A stretch of 64,000 nt of DNA from Roseobacter sp. MED193 (GTDB taxonomy: Bacteria > Pseudomonadota > Alphaproteobacteria > Rhodobacterales > Rhodobacteraceae): NCBI RefSeq assembly GCF_000152965.1, contig NZ_CH902583.1, forward strand, positions 2,549,892-2,613,891, given 5' to 3'. Each line of letters begins with the position of its first letter. The first letter of the stretch is position 1. Shown here piece by piece: positions 24,833-34,582 of the stretch. Under the pieces are notes generated by a model, which worked only from the letters and a program-made list of their open reading frames with translations, was not told the origin of the DNA and made no database searches. The translations under genes and the position numbers were made by a program.

Positions 24833-25771
24833 CTAGTCTGGCAGGGTGTATTCCACCAGTTCGGTACGTTGCAGAGCTTTGAAGTTATCATCAGATACCA
24901 TGGTGGCGCGCAGGGTTCCCTTGGGATCGCGCCAGACCGAAAGACCTTCGAGATTGTCATGCACCCCGGTGCTGCTCTCCAGCAGGGTGACCTCATTCAC
25001 CGCGCCCTGATCGGTGATGTCCCAACGCCGCAACCGGCTGCGAAAGCCGATAAAGACAAAACTGCGTTCCAGCAGATAGAAGCGTCCGTCAGGGCCAAAA
25101 TCGGCGCCCACCGGCAAAAATCCACCCCGCCGGGGCAGAGCAAAGGGCTGGCTCCACCGCGCGCCATTCCAGCGCCAGACCGGGATTTCTCCGGCGGCGT
25201 TCAGCGCGTTTTCTGGCAGGGTGTACAACCGCCCCTGGGGGTCAATCGCCAGGGCCTCAAGCGATTTGTTCAAGGGCAAGCCGCGAAAATCATTGGGGCG
25301 GGGCAGCACACGGGCGCGGCTGGCCTCGGTTTGGTGGTGGACCACGCGCGCCAGGCCTTCAAAGGAGATAAACAGCGAGCCATCGGGCGCCAGGGCCAGG
25401 CCTTCGCTGTCCATGATCCGCCCCAATAGCTGCTGTCCTTTGGAGGAACGCAAATGCTGGGCACTGCGTAGGGAGATCCCTGAAATCTCACCGTCCTGCC
25501 GATGGATATAGGCCCGGGCCACATGGGCACGGTCGCTTAGGACAACCATTTGCGACCCATCCGCTGAGAGCTCGATTCCGGAGAAACCGCCGAACCATTT
25601 GGGATTGGCCCGCCAGGTGTAGCTGCCCGCCGGTTGCGCCTGTTCCAGTGCCGCTCGTGCACGCGCAAAGGGGTCGGCCTGTCGGTTGGCTGCCAGAGCT
25701 GCCGCTGCAATCAGGCCGCTGAGCAGCACGAGGCCACCGGTCAACCAACTGGCCAATTTCCAAGGCGTCAT
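24833..25771 (-). CDS. Esterase-like activity of phytase family protein
   Basis: 312 aa with one N-terminal membrane or signal segment (about 8-28), so probably exported or anchored. The body shows beta-propeller-like repeats typical of the phytase-like esterase family (PF13449-type): FSGIELSADGSQMVVLSD, DSEGLALAPDGSLFIS, SLEALAIDPQGRLYTLPE and DNLEGLSVWRDPKG. It follows mepA by 11 bases, so it is likely part of the MFS-mepA operon. The substrate is unknown; the family name comes from weak similarity, not proven activity. Confidence 0.83.
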   Translation of the reverse strand: MTPWKLASWLTGGLVLLSGLIAAAALAANRQADPFARARAALEQAQPAGSYTWRANPKWFGGFSGIELSADGSQMVVLSDRAHVARAYIHRQDGEISGISLRSAQHLRSSKGQQLLGRIMDSEGLALAPDGSLFISFEGLARVVHHQTEASRARVLPRPNDFRGLPLNKSLEALAIDPQGRLYTLPENALNAAGEIPVWRWNGARWSQPFALPRRGGFLPVGADFGPDGRFYLLERSFVFIGFRSRLRRWDITDQGAVNEVTLLESSTGVHDNLEGLSVWRDPKGTLRATMVSDDNFKALQRTELVEYTLPD

Positions 25772-25782
25772 TCTGGGTCAGC

Positions 25783-26652
25783 TCAGTTTGATTGCAAGAC
25801 GCCAGAGCACTGCCTGGGCAGATCTGACAGGGTGTACTCCCGGCGCGGCTTCGGCGCTGGCGCATTTGGATCAACGGGTTGCGGTGGGGGCGGGTTCAGG
25901 ATGTCATCGACCCATTTCTGGGCCGCATCACAGCCGTCACCACGAGGGGGGCGATCCTGATTGACGCAGCCCTGCGATCCCTTGGGGCAGGCAAGGCGCA
26001 CATGGAAATGGTAGTGATGCCCCCACCAGGGGCGGATCTTGCGCAGCCAGCGTCGATCCCCCTTTGCGTCTTTGCACATTTGTACCTTGGCACCGGGAAA
26101 CACAAAGATTCGCGCCACACGTTTGTCCTGGGCGGCTGCCTTGATGATCTCGTGATGGGCGCGGGTCCAGTCTGAATTCACATAGGCGCCGTTGTTGCGC
26201 CGCATCGAGATGGAGGAGATCTTTTCGCGCTGGGCCCGACTGTAGGTCAGCTTGTCAGCCGGGCGCATCCAGATATCAATATCCAGCCCCACCTGATGGC
26301 TGCGGTGCCCTGACAGCATTGGGCCACCACGAGGCTGGCTGATGTCGCCAATATAAAGCCCGTTCCAACCAGGCTGGCGGGCAGCAAATTGGCTGAGCTT
26401 TTCGATAAAGTCGATGGTTTCGGGATGGCCCCAATTGCGGTTCCGGCTGAGCCGCATGGCCTGCCAGGTGGCCCCGGTTTCCGGCAGCTGCACCGCGCCG
26501 GCGACGCAGCCCTTGGCATAGGAGCCATAGGGAGCAGGCGCCTGCTGTGATCCTGTATCCTTGGCACCAAAAAGCTGCTTGGCCGGGGTGGCGGCGCTGG
26601 CGCCACCAAGCGCTACAATGGCTAAACAAAAACTCGCTACAAGCAGTCTCAA
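25783..26652 (-). CDS. mepA: Penicillin-insensitive murein endopeptidase
   Basis: 289 aa. MepA (LAS superfamily metallopeptidase) cleaves DD- and LD-crosslinks between peptidoglycan strands in the periplasm. Signal peptide about 1-20. Zinc-site motifs HRSHQVGLDIDIW near residue 117 and HHYHFHVRL near residue 218; conserved Cys residues follow (ACPKGSQGC, GDGC). The start is a TTG at 26652 overlapping the MFS stop (TTGA). I accept it because AAGGAG sits eight bases upstream, the signal peptide begins there, and the next in-frame ATG would remove it. Confidence 0.95.
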   Translation of the reverse strand: MRLLVASFCLAIVALGGASAATPAKQLFGAKDTGSQQAPAPYGSYAKGCVAGAVQLPETGATWQAMRLSRNRNWGHPETIDFIEKLSQFAARQPGWNGLYIGDISQPRGGPMLSGHRSHQVGLDIDIWMRPADKLTYSRAQREKISSISMRRNNGAYVNSDWTRAHHEIIKAAAQDKRVARIFVFPGAKVQMCKDAKGDRRWLRKIRPWWGHHYHFHVRLACPKGSQGCVNQDRPPRGDGCDAAQKWVDDILNPPPPQPVDPNAPAPKPRREYTLSDLPRQCSGVLQSN

Positions 26653-28013
26653 ACCTGATCTCCTTCTGCCTTGACCCGGTACAAGACGATCAATCCGAGG
26701 ATAAACAGAAAGATCACCGGGCTAATGCCCAATCGTGCGCTACCTGTCCAGGTTGTGGCAACCCAAATTAGCCCAGGCGCCAAAAAGGCGGTGGCGCGCC
26801 CGGACAAACCATAGAGCCCAAAGCTCTCGGTTGCCTTTGCAGGGTTGGTATGACGCACCATCAGGCTGCGGCTGGCGGCCTGCAAGATTCCGCCGAAACC
26901 ACCGATCAGCACACCGCAGCCAAAGAAAACCACATCTGGCAGCTTGGAGCCCTCGGCCAATTCAAAACCAAACAGCGTTTCGCGGGACATATTGACGACG
27001 ATGATGCAGACCAGAGTGAGCACCAAAATCGCAGCGATGATAACTGGTTTGGGGCCATAACGTTTGTCAGCCATGCCGCCGACCCAGCTAAAGGCCGCAG
27101 CGGCAATAGCCGAGATGATTCCGAAGATACCGATAAGGGTGATTTGCCAGCCCAAGACCAGCGCGGCATAGACACCGCCAAAGCTATACAGCCCGTTCAA
27201 TGCATCCCGGTACAACATGGACGAACCAAGGTAGTGGGCCAGGCTGGAGCGATGCCGCAGGGCCTTAACCGAAGAGACCACCAAGGAGACGCTTTGGCTT
27301 AAAGTACCACGCTTGCCTGTGCGGGGACCATCTTTGACCCAGAGATAATAGGGGATCATAAAAATGATGAACCACAGGGCGGTTATCGGTCCCACCGCGC
27401 GGGTGCCTTCGCGGGTTTCCGCATCCAGCCCCAATATGGGATCTAACCCGATAAGGGTTTTGCCACTGCCTTGTTCAACAAAGAAGAGCAGCATGATGAA
27501 CAGCGCCAAGACCCCGCCCAGATAGCCAAAGGCAAAGCCGGACCCAGAGATGGCACCAACGTCATCCTTTTCTCCGAGGCTAGGCAGCTGCGAATTGGCA
27601 AAAATGAGGGCGAATTCCGCCCCAATGAAACCAAACCCAAAGGTCACCAGCATCCACCAAAGGTTGCTGCCGGCGGGATCCGAATACCAGATCCCCCAGG
27701 CCCCAAGCACATACATCAGCGAAAAGCCCAACAACCAGGGCCGCTTACGCCCAGAAATATCGGCCAGGGCACCGATGAAGGGCGCGCCAAAGCCGATCAG
27801 CAATCCAATGATGGTCATCCCCGTTGACCACATGGTCTGAGCTTGGGCCTTGGCGGCTTCGGGCTCCAGCCCCTCTCCCAAGTAATAATTTGCCGCCACG
27901 GCGGCAAAGAAGGGGCCAAAGACAAAGGTGACCAAGAGCGTGTGATAGGGCTGGCTGGCCCAGTCAAAGAACCACCAGCCCCAAATGCGCTTGCGCGTTG
28001 AAATATTGCTCAT
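26649..28013 (-). CDS. MFS transporter, UMF1/Atg22-like family
   Basis: 454 aa with about 12 hydrophobic segments. The opening (RIWGWWFFDWASQPYHTL) and the stretch IGFGAPFIGALADISGRKRPW match the unknown-major-facilitator UMF1 group related to yeast Atg22 vacuolar effluxers. The substrate is unknown. It is first in a probable operon with mepA (overlapping TTG start) and the phytase-like gene. The pairing with a murein endopeptidase hints at cell-wall fragment handling, which is inference only. Confidence 0.88.
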   Translation of the reverse strand: MSNISTRKRIWGWWFFDWASQPYHTLLVTFVFGPFFAAVAANYYLGEGLEPEAAKAQAQTMWSTGMTIIGLLIGFGAPFIGALADISGRKRPWLLGFSLMYVLGAWGIWYSDPAGSNLWWMLVTFGFGFIGAEFALIFANSQLPSLGEKDDVGAISGSGFAFGYLGGVLALFIMLLFFVEQGSGKTLIGLDPILGLDAETREGTRAVGPITALWFIIFMIPYYLWVKDGPRTGKRGTLSQSVSLVVSSVKALRHRSSLAHYLGSSMLYRDALNGLYSFGGVYAALVLGWQITLIGIFGIISAIAAAAFSWVGGMADKRYGPKPVIIAAILVLTLVCIIVVNMSRETLFGFELAEGSKLPDVVFFGCGVLIGGFGGILQAASRSLMVRHTNPAKATESFGLYGLSGRATAFLAPGLIWVATTWTGSARLGISPVIFLFILGLIVLYRVKAEGDQV

Positions 28014-28070
28014 GTGTTCCTGCCTGTCCCCACCTATTTGTTACCAGCGATAAGACAGGCACTTAGGCCC

Positions 28071-28625
28071 CTAGGCAAGGGGATCTTGCATGGGCGGCCA
28101 TGGGCGTTGCGCGTCCGCCGCGCGCCAGGCGTCAATCCAATCGGGCATTTCAAAGGTGGGCAGATCAGGATGGCCCATCGCCTTGAGCACGCGGGAAGGG
28201 GACACAATACCGTTTTTGTCGGTGAGGGCGGTGCGCAGCATCACATGGCTGGCGCATTCCCCGTCCTTTTTCCACATGCTTTGTTCCAGGTAGATGAACT
28301 TATCATCCCAGGCCACGGCCCGGCTGCGCATCTCGAAGCGTTCAAAACCGCGAATGCGCTGGCGAAACCGCACAGAGGAGCCAGCAACCGTCATGCCCCA
28401 GCGGTTCTGGCGCAGGGTGCCGATCAAGCCAACCCGCTGCGCCAGCATGGTGCGCCCCAGATCATAGAGCGTCATGGCGCGACCATTGTTCAGTTCCAGC
28501 CAGAAATCCAGATCCCAGGGCCAGCAGATATGGCTGGAGACATGGGTCTCGGTGAGGTTCAGGGGCGCCATTCGGCGGGCCTTCAGCAGGTCTTTGATAA
28601 GGCGGACAATGGGAAACATCGGCAT
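28071..28625 (-). CDS. Hotdog-fold acyl-CoA thioesterase-like protein
   Basis: 184 aa. The segment WDLDFWLELNNGRAMTLYDLGR (residues about 37-58) is the thioesterase active-site helix with its Asp-x-Asn region, seen in the 4HBT-like/FcbC families; the rest (GSSVRFRQRI, FEMRSRAVAWDDKFIYLEQ) fits a single hotdog domain. It probably hydrolyses an acyl-CoA or acyl-ACP. The monocistronic gene starts 127 bases from divergent yggT. Confidence 0.82.
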   Translation of the reverse strand: MPMFPIVRLIKDLLKARRMAPLNLTETHVSSHICWPWDLDFWLELNNGRAMTLYDLGRTMLAQRVGLIGTLRQNRWGMTVAGSSVRFRQRIRGFERFEMRSRAVAWDDKFIYLEQSMWKKDGECASHVMLRTALTDKNGIVSPSRVLKAMGHPDLPTFEMPDWIDAWRAADAQRPWPPMQDPLA

Positions 28626-28752
28626 TTCTTTCTTTGCGCATTGTGCCCCTCATGCCACCGATTAACCAATGGTCAACCGCAACCTCGGGGAAGCCTTGCA
28701 CATAAGCACAGGGCTGCTTACCTGTAGGGCTGCTATTCCAAAGAGGTAAAGA

Positions 28753-29040
28753 ATGCTCTCTCTGTTCCAAATTCTGCTGCTGATCCTGGACATCGTCTGG
28801 TTCTTTATCATTGCTCATGTGATCATGAGCTGGCTGATCAATTTCCAAGTGCTGAACCTGCAACAGCAACTGGTGAGCCAGATCTGGTATATGCTACAGC
28901 GCATTCTCGAGCCCCTATACGCGCCGGTACGCCGTATTCTGCCAAATATGAGCGGCATAGATCTGGCTCCGCTGGTGGTGTTGATTTCTGTCTATGCTCT
29001 GCGCATCATCATCCAGAACAACATGGTCTATTTCTACTAA
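28753..29040 (+). CDS. YggT family membrane protein
   Basis: 95 aa, usual length, with two membrane segments (residues about 3-28 and 68-90). It has the YggT signatures MSWLINF and RILEPLYAPVRRILPNMSGIDLAPLVV. AAGAGG lies upstream of the ATG. The family is linked to osmotic tolerance and division/envelope functions in other bacteria; its exact role is unknown. Confidence 0.93.
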   Translation: MLSLFQILLLILDIVWFFIIAHVIMSWLINFQVLNLQQQLVSQIWYMLQRILEPLYAPVRRILPNMSGIDLAPLVVLISVYALRIIIQNNMVYFY

Positions 29041-29097
29041 GCCTTTCTGCGGGCCTGTGATGGGCTGCTTCCGGTGGATGATCTGAGTAAAACTAGG

Positions 29098-29122
29098 GGG
29101 GCGAAGCGTAAAGCTTTGCCCC
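29098..29122 (+). terminator. Candidate terminator between yggT and recQ
   Basis: 10-bp stem (GGGGCGAAGC / GCTTTGCCCC, with one G-U wobble) and a 5-base loop, followed by CTTGCTCTT. It lies about 60 bases after yggT. Confidence 0.5.
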
Positions 29123-29200
29123 TTGCTCTTGCCGCCCGAATCGACCTGTGGGATTGTGGCCACCAAATCAGAGCAGCCGCACCCAACGAGGTCCCACTTC

Positions 29201-31273
29201 ATGACAGCCGCGTCCGCGATCACCGAGACGGAGAGCAGTGCCACTCCGCTGCTGCGTGAGATTTTTGGCTTTGATGCCTTTCGCCCCGGCCAGGAGGAAA
29301 TCGTCGATGCGGTGACGCGGGGCGAAAACGTCTTGGCGATCATGCCCACAGGGGGCGGAAAATCCCTGTGTTTCCAGTTGCCCGCGCTGCAACGGGCCGG
29401 CATCACTGTGGTGATTTCACCTCTGATTGCCTTGATGCGCGATCAAGTGCGGGCTCTGCAGGCCGTTGGTGTCACGGCAGGCGCGCTGACCTCCGGCAAT
29501 ACCGAAGCAGAGACCGAGGCCGTCTGGCAAGCCATAGAGGCAGGTGAGCTGAAGCTGTTGTACATGGCGCCAGAACGGCTGGCATCCGGATCGACGCTCA
29601 ACATGTTGCATCGCATCAATGTCAGCCTGATCGCCGTGGATGAGGCCCATTGTGTCAGCCAATGGGGCCATGACTTCCGCCCCGATTATCTGCGCATTGG
29701 CGAGCTGCGTCAGGCGCTGGATGTGCCGCTGGCGGCCTTTACCGCCACCGCCGATTCCGAGACCCGCGAAGAAATCACACGCAAGCTGTTTGACGGCCAT
29801 GCGCCGCGCGCCTTTCTGCGTGGATTTGATCGGCCCAATATCCATCTGGCCTTTGCCGCCAAGGACGGTCCTCGACGGCAGATCCTTGAGTTTGCAGCGC
29901 CGCGTAAGGGGCAGTCGGGCATCGTCTACTGTGGCACCCGCGCCAAGACCGAAGACCTGGCCCGCGCCCTGCGGGATGCGGGGCATGCGGCCTGCCATTA
30001 TCATGGTGGCATGGAGGCAGGGGAGCGTCGCGATGTGGAGGTGCGGTTCGCGCGCGAAGATGGGCTAATCGTGGTGGCCACGGTGGCCTTTGGCATGGGG
30101 ATTGATAAGCCGGATATTCGCTGGGTGGCCCATGCGGATCTGCCCAAATCGATCGAATCCTATTATCAGGAAATTGGCCGCGCCGGCCGTGATGGGGCCC
30201 CGGCCGAGACGCTGACGCTCTTTGGATCTGATGACATCCGTCTGCGCCGCAGTCAGATCGACGAGGGTCTCGCCCCCCCCGAACGCCGGGCTGCTGATCA
30301 TGGTCGGCTAAACGCCTTGCTGGGATTGGCTGAGGCGCTGACCTGCCGTCGGCAGAGCCTGCTGGCCTATTTCGAAGAAGAGTCTCAGCCCTGTGGCAAT
30401 TGCGATCTCTGCGATAGCCCGGTGGAGGTTTTTGACGGCACCACGGCGGTACGCAAGGCGCTCTCGGCTATTTTGCGCACCAATGAGACCTATGGCGCTG
30501 GGCATTTGATCGACATCCTTTTTGGCAATGAAACCGACCGGGTGCGGGAAAAGGGTCATAACGATTTGTCGGTCTTTGGCTGTGGTAAGGAATACAGCAA
30601 ACGCCAGTGGCAGGCGGTGTTTCGGCAAATGATGGGCCATGATCTGGTGCGCCCTGATCCCGAACGCCACGGCGCGCTGCGGATGACCGAGGCAGCGCTG
30701 CCGGTGCTGAAAGGGGGGGCGCAGATCTCCCTGCGCAAGGATACCATCAAATCTGCCGAACGCCGTCCGGCGGTTAAAATGCTGGTGTCCGAAGAAGATG
30801 CGCCGCTTCTGTCGGCCCTGAAGGCCAAGCGCCGGGCGTTGGCGGAGGCGCAAAAAGTGCCGGCTTATGTGGTGTTTAACGACAAGACGCTGATTGAGAT
30901 GGCGGAAACCCGACCTGAAACCCTGGACCAGATGGCGCGGATTGGTGGTGTTGGTGCAAAAAAACTGGATCGCTATGGCGATGAGTTTCTAGAGGTGATC
31001 AATGGCGCCGTAGAGCAAGTGCACCCCCAGCGCCGCAAACTGGCAACACGGGCCGGCGCGGGTACGATCTACGACGCCTTGATGGATGCGCAGAGCCAGT
31101 TGATCCGTGGCGATTGTGGCACGCTGAAACCGCTTAGCTGTCCAGCTACCATGTTGGCAAAGCTGGCTCAGATGCGTGCGGAGGACAGCCGCAGCATCAC
31201 GATATTGCTGGGAGAGCGTCGCGCTGAGAGATTCTTGCCCGCTTTTCTGGACGTTTTGCGTCAGACTGATTAA
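29201..31273 (+). CDS. recQ: ATP-dependent DNA helicase RecQ
   Basis: 690 aa from the ATG at 29201, with GAGG nine bases upstream; an upstream GTG/TTG extension is unlikely. 3'-5' helicase of recombination and fork repair. Walker A GGGKS (51-55), DEAH box with aromatic loop VDEAHCVSQWGHDFRP (about 147-162), motif VI QEIGRAGRDG, and the RecQ zinc site (CRRQSLLAYF…CGNCDLC, four Cys). An RQC winged helix follows, and an HRDC domain sits near 530-610 (PAYVVFNDKTLIEMA, IGGVGAKKLDRYG). A further about 60-residue C-terminal segment resembles the second HRDC-like end of alphaproteobacterial RecQ. Confidence 0.96.
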   Translation: MTAASAITETESSATPLLREIFGFDAFRPGQEEIVDAVTRGENVLAIMPTGGGKSLCFQLPALQRAGITVVISPLIALMRDQVRALQAVGVTAGALTSGNTEAETEAVWQAIEAGELKLLYMAPERLASGSTLNMLHRINVSLIAVDEAHCVSQWGHDFRPDYLRIGELRQALDVPLAAFTATADSETREEITRKLFDGHAPRAFLRGFDRPNIHLAFAAKDGPRRQILEFAAPRKGQSGIVYCGTRAKTEDLARALRDAGHAACHYHGGMEAGERRDVEVRFAREDGLIVVATVAFGMGIDKPDIRWVAHADLPKSIESYYQEIGRAGRDGAPAETLTLFGSDDIRLRRSQIDEGLAPPERRAADHGRLNALLGLAEALTCRRQSLLAYFEEESQPCGNCDLCDSPVEVFDGTTAVRKALSAILRTNETYGAGHLIDILFGNETDRVREKGHNDLSVFGCGKEYSKRQWQAVFRQMMGHDLVRPDPERHGALRMTEAALPVLKGGAQISLRKDTIKSAERRPAVKMLVSEEDAPLLSALKAKRRALAEAQKVPAYVVFNDKTLIEMAETRPETLDQMARIGGVGAKKLDRYGDEFLEVINGAVEQVHPQRRKLATRAGAGTIYDALMDAQSQLIRGDCGTLKPLSCPATMLAKLAQMRAEDSRSITILLGERRAERFLPAFLDVLRQTD

Positions 31274-31314
31274 GTCTGGAAAAAGGAAACAAATCGGAAA
31301 CAAAGGAGCGCGCG

Positions 31315-32085
31315 ATGCTGGTAGTGGTGTCCCCGGCCAAGAAGCTGGATTGGTCGGAGCAAGATCAGGAGATGACCTTCCCTGACTTTCAGAGCGATGC
31401 CATCGCTTTGAACGCTGTGGCGCGTGACCTTACGGTGGCCGAGCTGATGAAGTTGATGCATATCAGCGAAGATCTGGCCAAGCTGAACTACGACCGGTTT
31501 CGCGATTTTGCCTCAGACCCCAAAGCCGAGGATCTTCGCCCCGCCGCGCTGGCCTTTGCAGGCGACACCTATCAGGGACTGGAAGCCAGTTCGCTGGATC
31601 CTGACGAATTGGCCTGGGCACAGGATCATTTCCGTATTCTTTCGGGGCTTTATGGTCTGCTGCGGCCACTGGATGCGATGCAGCCCTACCGGTTGGAAAT
31701 GGGCTCGAGACTGACCAACCCACGCGGTAAGAACCTGTATGAATATTGGGGCAGCCAGATCGCTGAGGCGCTGAATACGCAGGCTGAAACAACCGGGTCG
31801 CAGGTGTTGGTAAACTGCGCCAGCCAGGAGTATTTTGGTGCGGTTGATTTGAAAGCCCTGAAGCCGCAGGTGGTGACGCCAGTCTTTATGGAAGACAAGA
31901 ATGGTACCCCAAAGGTGGTGAGCTTTTATGCCAAACGGGCGCGTGGGGCGATGGCGCGCTATGTGATTCAAAACCGGATTTCCGATGTTGCGAGTTTGCA
32001 GGAGTTTGACAGCGGCGGCTATGCTTACCAACCACAGATGTCGGAGCCGCTGAAGCCAGTGTTCTTGCGTAAGGTCTCTGCTTGA
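31315..32085 (+). CDS. yaaA: Peroxide stress protein YaaA (DUF328)
   Basis: 256 aa, usual length. Family motifs: VVVSPAKKLDW at the N-terminus, FAGDTYQGLEA, LSGLYGLLRPLDAMQPYRLEMG, NCASQEYFGAV and VSFYAKRARGAMARY. In E. coli YaaA limits free iron and DNA damage under peroxide stress. ATG at 31315 has AAAGGAG upstream; it follows recQ by 41 bases, so cotranscription with this repair helicase is plausible. Confidence 0.95.
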   Translation: MLVVVSPAKKLDWSEQDQEMTFPDFQSDAIALNAVARDLTVAELMKLMHISEDLAKLNYDRFRDFASDPKAEDLRPAALAFAGDTYQGLEASSLDPDELAWAQDHFRILSGLYGLLRPLDAMQPYRLEMGSRLTNPRGKNLYEYWGSQIAEALNTQAETTGSQVLVNCASQEYFGAVDLKALKPQVVTPVFMEDKNGTPKVVSFYAKRARGAMARYVIQNRISDVASLQEFDSGGYAYQPQMSEPLKPVFLRKVSA

Positions 32086-32094
32086 ACCGGGACC

Positions 32095-34428
32095 TTATGC
32101 GGCCGAGGTCGTCTCAACCTCTTGGAAACCTTCTGAGACATGCTGCAGGATGCGCTCCAAGATAACGGCCTTGCGCAGGGGCTTGGTCAAATAGTGATCC
32201 AAACCAGCAGCCAGGATACCATCGGAATCTCCGGTCATGGCATGGGCTGTCAGGGCGACGATGGGGACGTGTCGCCCTGTGAGGGCTTCGAGCTTGCGGA
32301 TCTCGCCTGTGGCCTCTTTGCCGTCCATCTCCGGCATTGAAATGTCCATAAAAACCAGATCGGGTTCAAAGGATTGATACAGAGCCACCGCCTCGACACC
32401 GTTGTTGGCAAATTGAAGCTCAATATTGAGATCTTTTACCATCTTGCGGAAGACCAGCTGATTGGTTCTGTTGTCTTCGGCTGCCAGAATGCGCATCTGC
32501 CGCGCGCCGCTTGGCTCGGGATCGGGCAGCGGGGGAGCGGACGCATTGTCGGCGGCATAGGCCTCTTCCAGGGTCTGGTCGGCGCACCCTGGTTGCGTTT
32601 CAGTTCGGTCCGTATCGATTTGGCCCATTTCAAGCTGGGGCTGCTCAATCTGGGGTGGCTGGTCTTCAGCAGGTGCTGAGGCATCCTGCTTGTCCAGTAA
32701 CCCATTTCCGAGGCTTTCAAGTTTGGCGAATAGCTCACCACGCGGGGTGGGACGGGGCAGCAGGTCTATGTTGAGATTTTCGATGTCCGTGGCGTTGTAC
32801 TCATGCGGGTTTGAACAGAGCATCACCATGGGAGCGTCTGGCCAGCCGCCCTGCCGCAATTGTTGTGCCAGTTCTAGCCCACCACCACCTGAAATGGCAT
32901 GATCGCTAAGGATCAAATCAATGCCGTCATTCATTTTGCTCAGGGCGTCTGAGACGCTGTCAGCGGTTGTGGTTTCCACCCCGAGCAGCATCAACTGGCG
33001 CTGAAGAATTTCACTGTTGAGGGTGGAGTAGTCCACTAGCAAAATGTGGCGCAGGCTTTGGGGCAGCTTAGGCGTGCCTGCATGGCTCCCTTCGACGATG
33101 GGCAAGGGAATACGGAACCCAAAGCAAGACCCCTTGCCTTCGTCGCTTTCGACCCAGATTTCACCCTTCATCAATTCGATCAGACGGCGCGAGATTGCCA
33201 GTCCCAGACCGGTACCCTCGAACTTACGATTGCGCTCGTCTTCAACTTGGTTGAACTCTCCGAACACGTGATCGATTTTTTCTACCGGGATGCCAATTCC
33301 GGTGTCCTCGATCATGCAGTGCACTGCACAGGTGCCCTCTTCGGGGTTGGAAATGCCGGTCACGCGGAGCGTTACATGGCCTTCGTTGGTGAATTTCACT
33401 GCATTGCCGGCCAGGTTGGTCAAGACCTGCCTAATTCTCCCTGGGTCGCCCACAAACTGGGTTGGCAGGAACAGATCGTAGTCCACCAGAATCGTGAGCC
33501 CTTTATCGCGGGCTGTCGGCTGCAACAGCATGACGATTTCATGGATGCAGCGTTCCAGATCAAAGACTTCTTCGTGCAATACCAGCTTGTCGGCTTCGAT
33601 CTTGGAGTAATCGAGCACATCGTTGATGATCACAAGCAGTGCTTCGCCTGAGTTCTTGATGGTATTGGCGTAGAGTTTCTGTTCATCGCTCAGCGTGGTG
33701 TCGTTGAGCAATTCAGCCATGCCGACAACGCCGTTCATAGGCGTGCGAATTTCGTGGCTCATATTGGCCAGGAATGCGGATTTGGCCCGGTTGGCGGCTT
33801 CGGCCCGCTCACGGGCGCTGCGCAGTTCTTCCTCGTAGTTTACTGAGGTGGTGATATCAAGCGCGAGGCTCACCACATCGCCCCCATGGCCGCGTTGGTC
33901 AATCAAGCGAAGATAGCGATCGTCCCACATCTGGATCACCACCGGCTCTGGTGACATTGATAACCAGCGTTCGCTCATCATAGCGCGCCAGCTATCGGGT
34001 TTCATTTCGCCGGTGTTGACCAACCCTTCGTCCGTCAGGATCTGCAAGATGCGCATGTAGGATATACCCGGCGCGGCCTCCTCCAGCCCATCAAAAAGGT
34101 TAAGATAGGCGGTATTGGCGCCGATGAGCCGACTGTCGGCGTCAAAAAAGGCGAAACCATCCTGAAAAGCCTGGATCGAGTGCCACAGCCTTCGCTCGGC
34201 GGTTTCGATCTTTTCATTGGCTTGGCTCAGGTCTGATTTAACCTTGGCATTTTCATCTCGGACAGTTGCCACCTCTGCCTGGGTTTCACCAATCTGTTTG
34301 GTCAGCGCCAGCGCATGGCGGCCCAGCTTGCGATTCGCAGCTGACAATTCGGCCTGCTTGAGTTCAAGCAGCCGCTCCGCCGCCAGTCTTGCCCGGCGTT
34401 CTTCCGCGAGTTTGTCAGCAAGGCTCAT
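32095..34428 (-). CDS. Cytoplasmic hybrid sensor histidine kinase with two receivers, one degenerate
   Basis: 777 aa from the ATG at 34428 (GGAG upstream); 34443 is an alternative start. There is no membrane segment. An N-terminal coiled coil (about 1-75) precedes a PAS domain (about 75-190, [18 protein letters not shown]). HisKA has His225 ([11 protein letters not shown]). The HATPase has [16 protein letters not shown] and [15 protein letters not shown]1 (about 460-570) keeps Asp509 (LILSDHA) but has only one acidic residue (LLVDYST) and Arg in place of the invariant Lys (LLPRPTP). A Pro/Gln-rich linker leads to an intact REC2 with Asp695 (FMDISMP) and Lys in LTKPLRK. It is convergent with yaaA and divergent from the macroglobulin gene. 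Confidence 0.9.
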   Translation of the reverse strand: MSLADKLAEERRARLAAERLLELKQAELSAANRKLGRHALALTKQIGETQAEVATVRDENAKVKSDLSQANEKIETAERRLWHSIQAFQDGFAFFDADSRLIGANTAYLNLFDGLEEAAPGISYMRILQILTDEGLVNTGEMKPDSWRAMMSERWLSMSPEPVVIQMWDDRYLRLIDQRGHGGDVVSLALDITTSVNYEEELRSARERAEAANRAKSAFLANMSHEIRTPMNGVVGMAELLNDTTLSDEQKLYANTIKNSGEALLVIINDVLDYSKIEADKLVLHEEVFDLERCIHEIVMLLQPTARDKGLTILVDYDLFLPTQFVGDPGRIRQVLTNLAGNAVKFTNEGHVTLRVTGISNPEEGTCAVHCMIEDTGIGIPVEKIDHVFGEFNQVEDERNRKFEGTGLGLAISRRLIELMKGEIWVESDEGKGSCFGFRIPLPIVEGSHAGTPKLPQSLRHILLVDYSTLNSEILQRQLMLLGVETTTADSVSDALSKMNDGIDLILSDHAISGGGGLELAQQLRQGGWPDAPMVMLCSNPHEYNATDIENLNIDLLPRPTPRGELFAKLESLGNGLLDKQDASAPAEDQPPQIEQPQLEMGQIDTDRTETQPGCADQTLEEAYAADNASAPPLPDPEPSGARQMRILAAEDNRTNQLVFRKMVKDLNIELQFANNGVEAVALYQSFEPDLVFMDISMPEMDGKEATGEIRKLEALTGRHVPIVALTAHAMTGDSDGILAAGLDHYLTKPLRKAVILERILQHVSEGFQEVETTSAA

Positions 34429-34582
34429 CCCTGCGGGCTCCATCAAATATAACAAACAGTTTCCCCAAAAAAGGGGAGGAACGTCGGGTGTAAAATTAAA
34501 GGTCTTGGCATCTGTCTTACGCGTGAATTTCTTGCTATGGCGTTAAGCCCGTGCCAGCCTATGAGTGATTTAGGAGGGCGTT

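Noticed and set aside
28014-28727. 237-codon plus-strand open frame opposite the thioesterase
   Set aside because: Antisense shadow; the minus-strand thioesterase has the family active-site motif.
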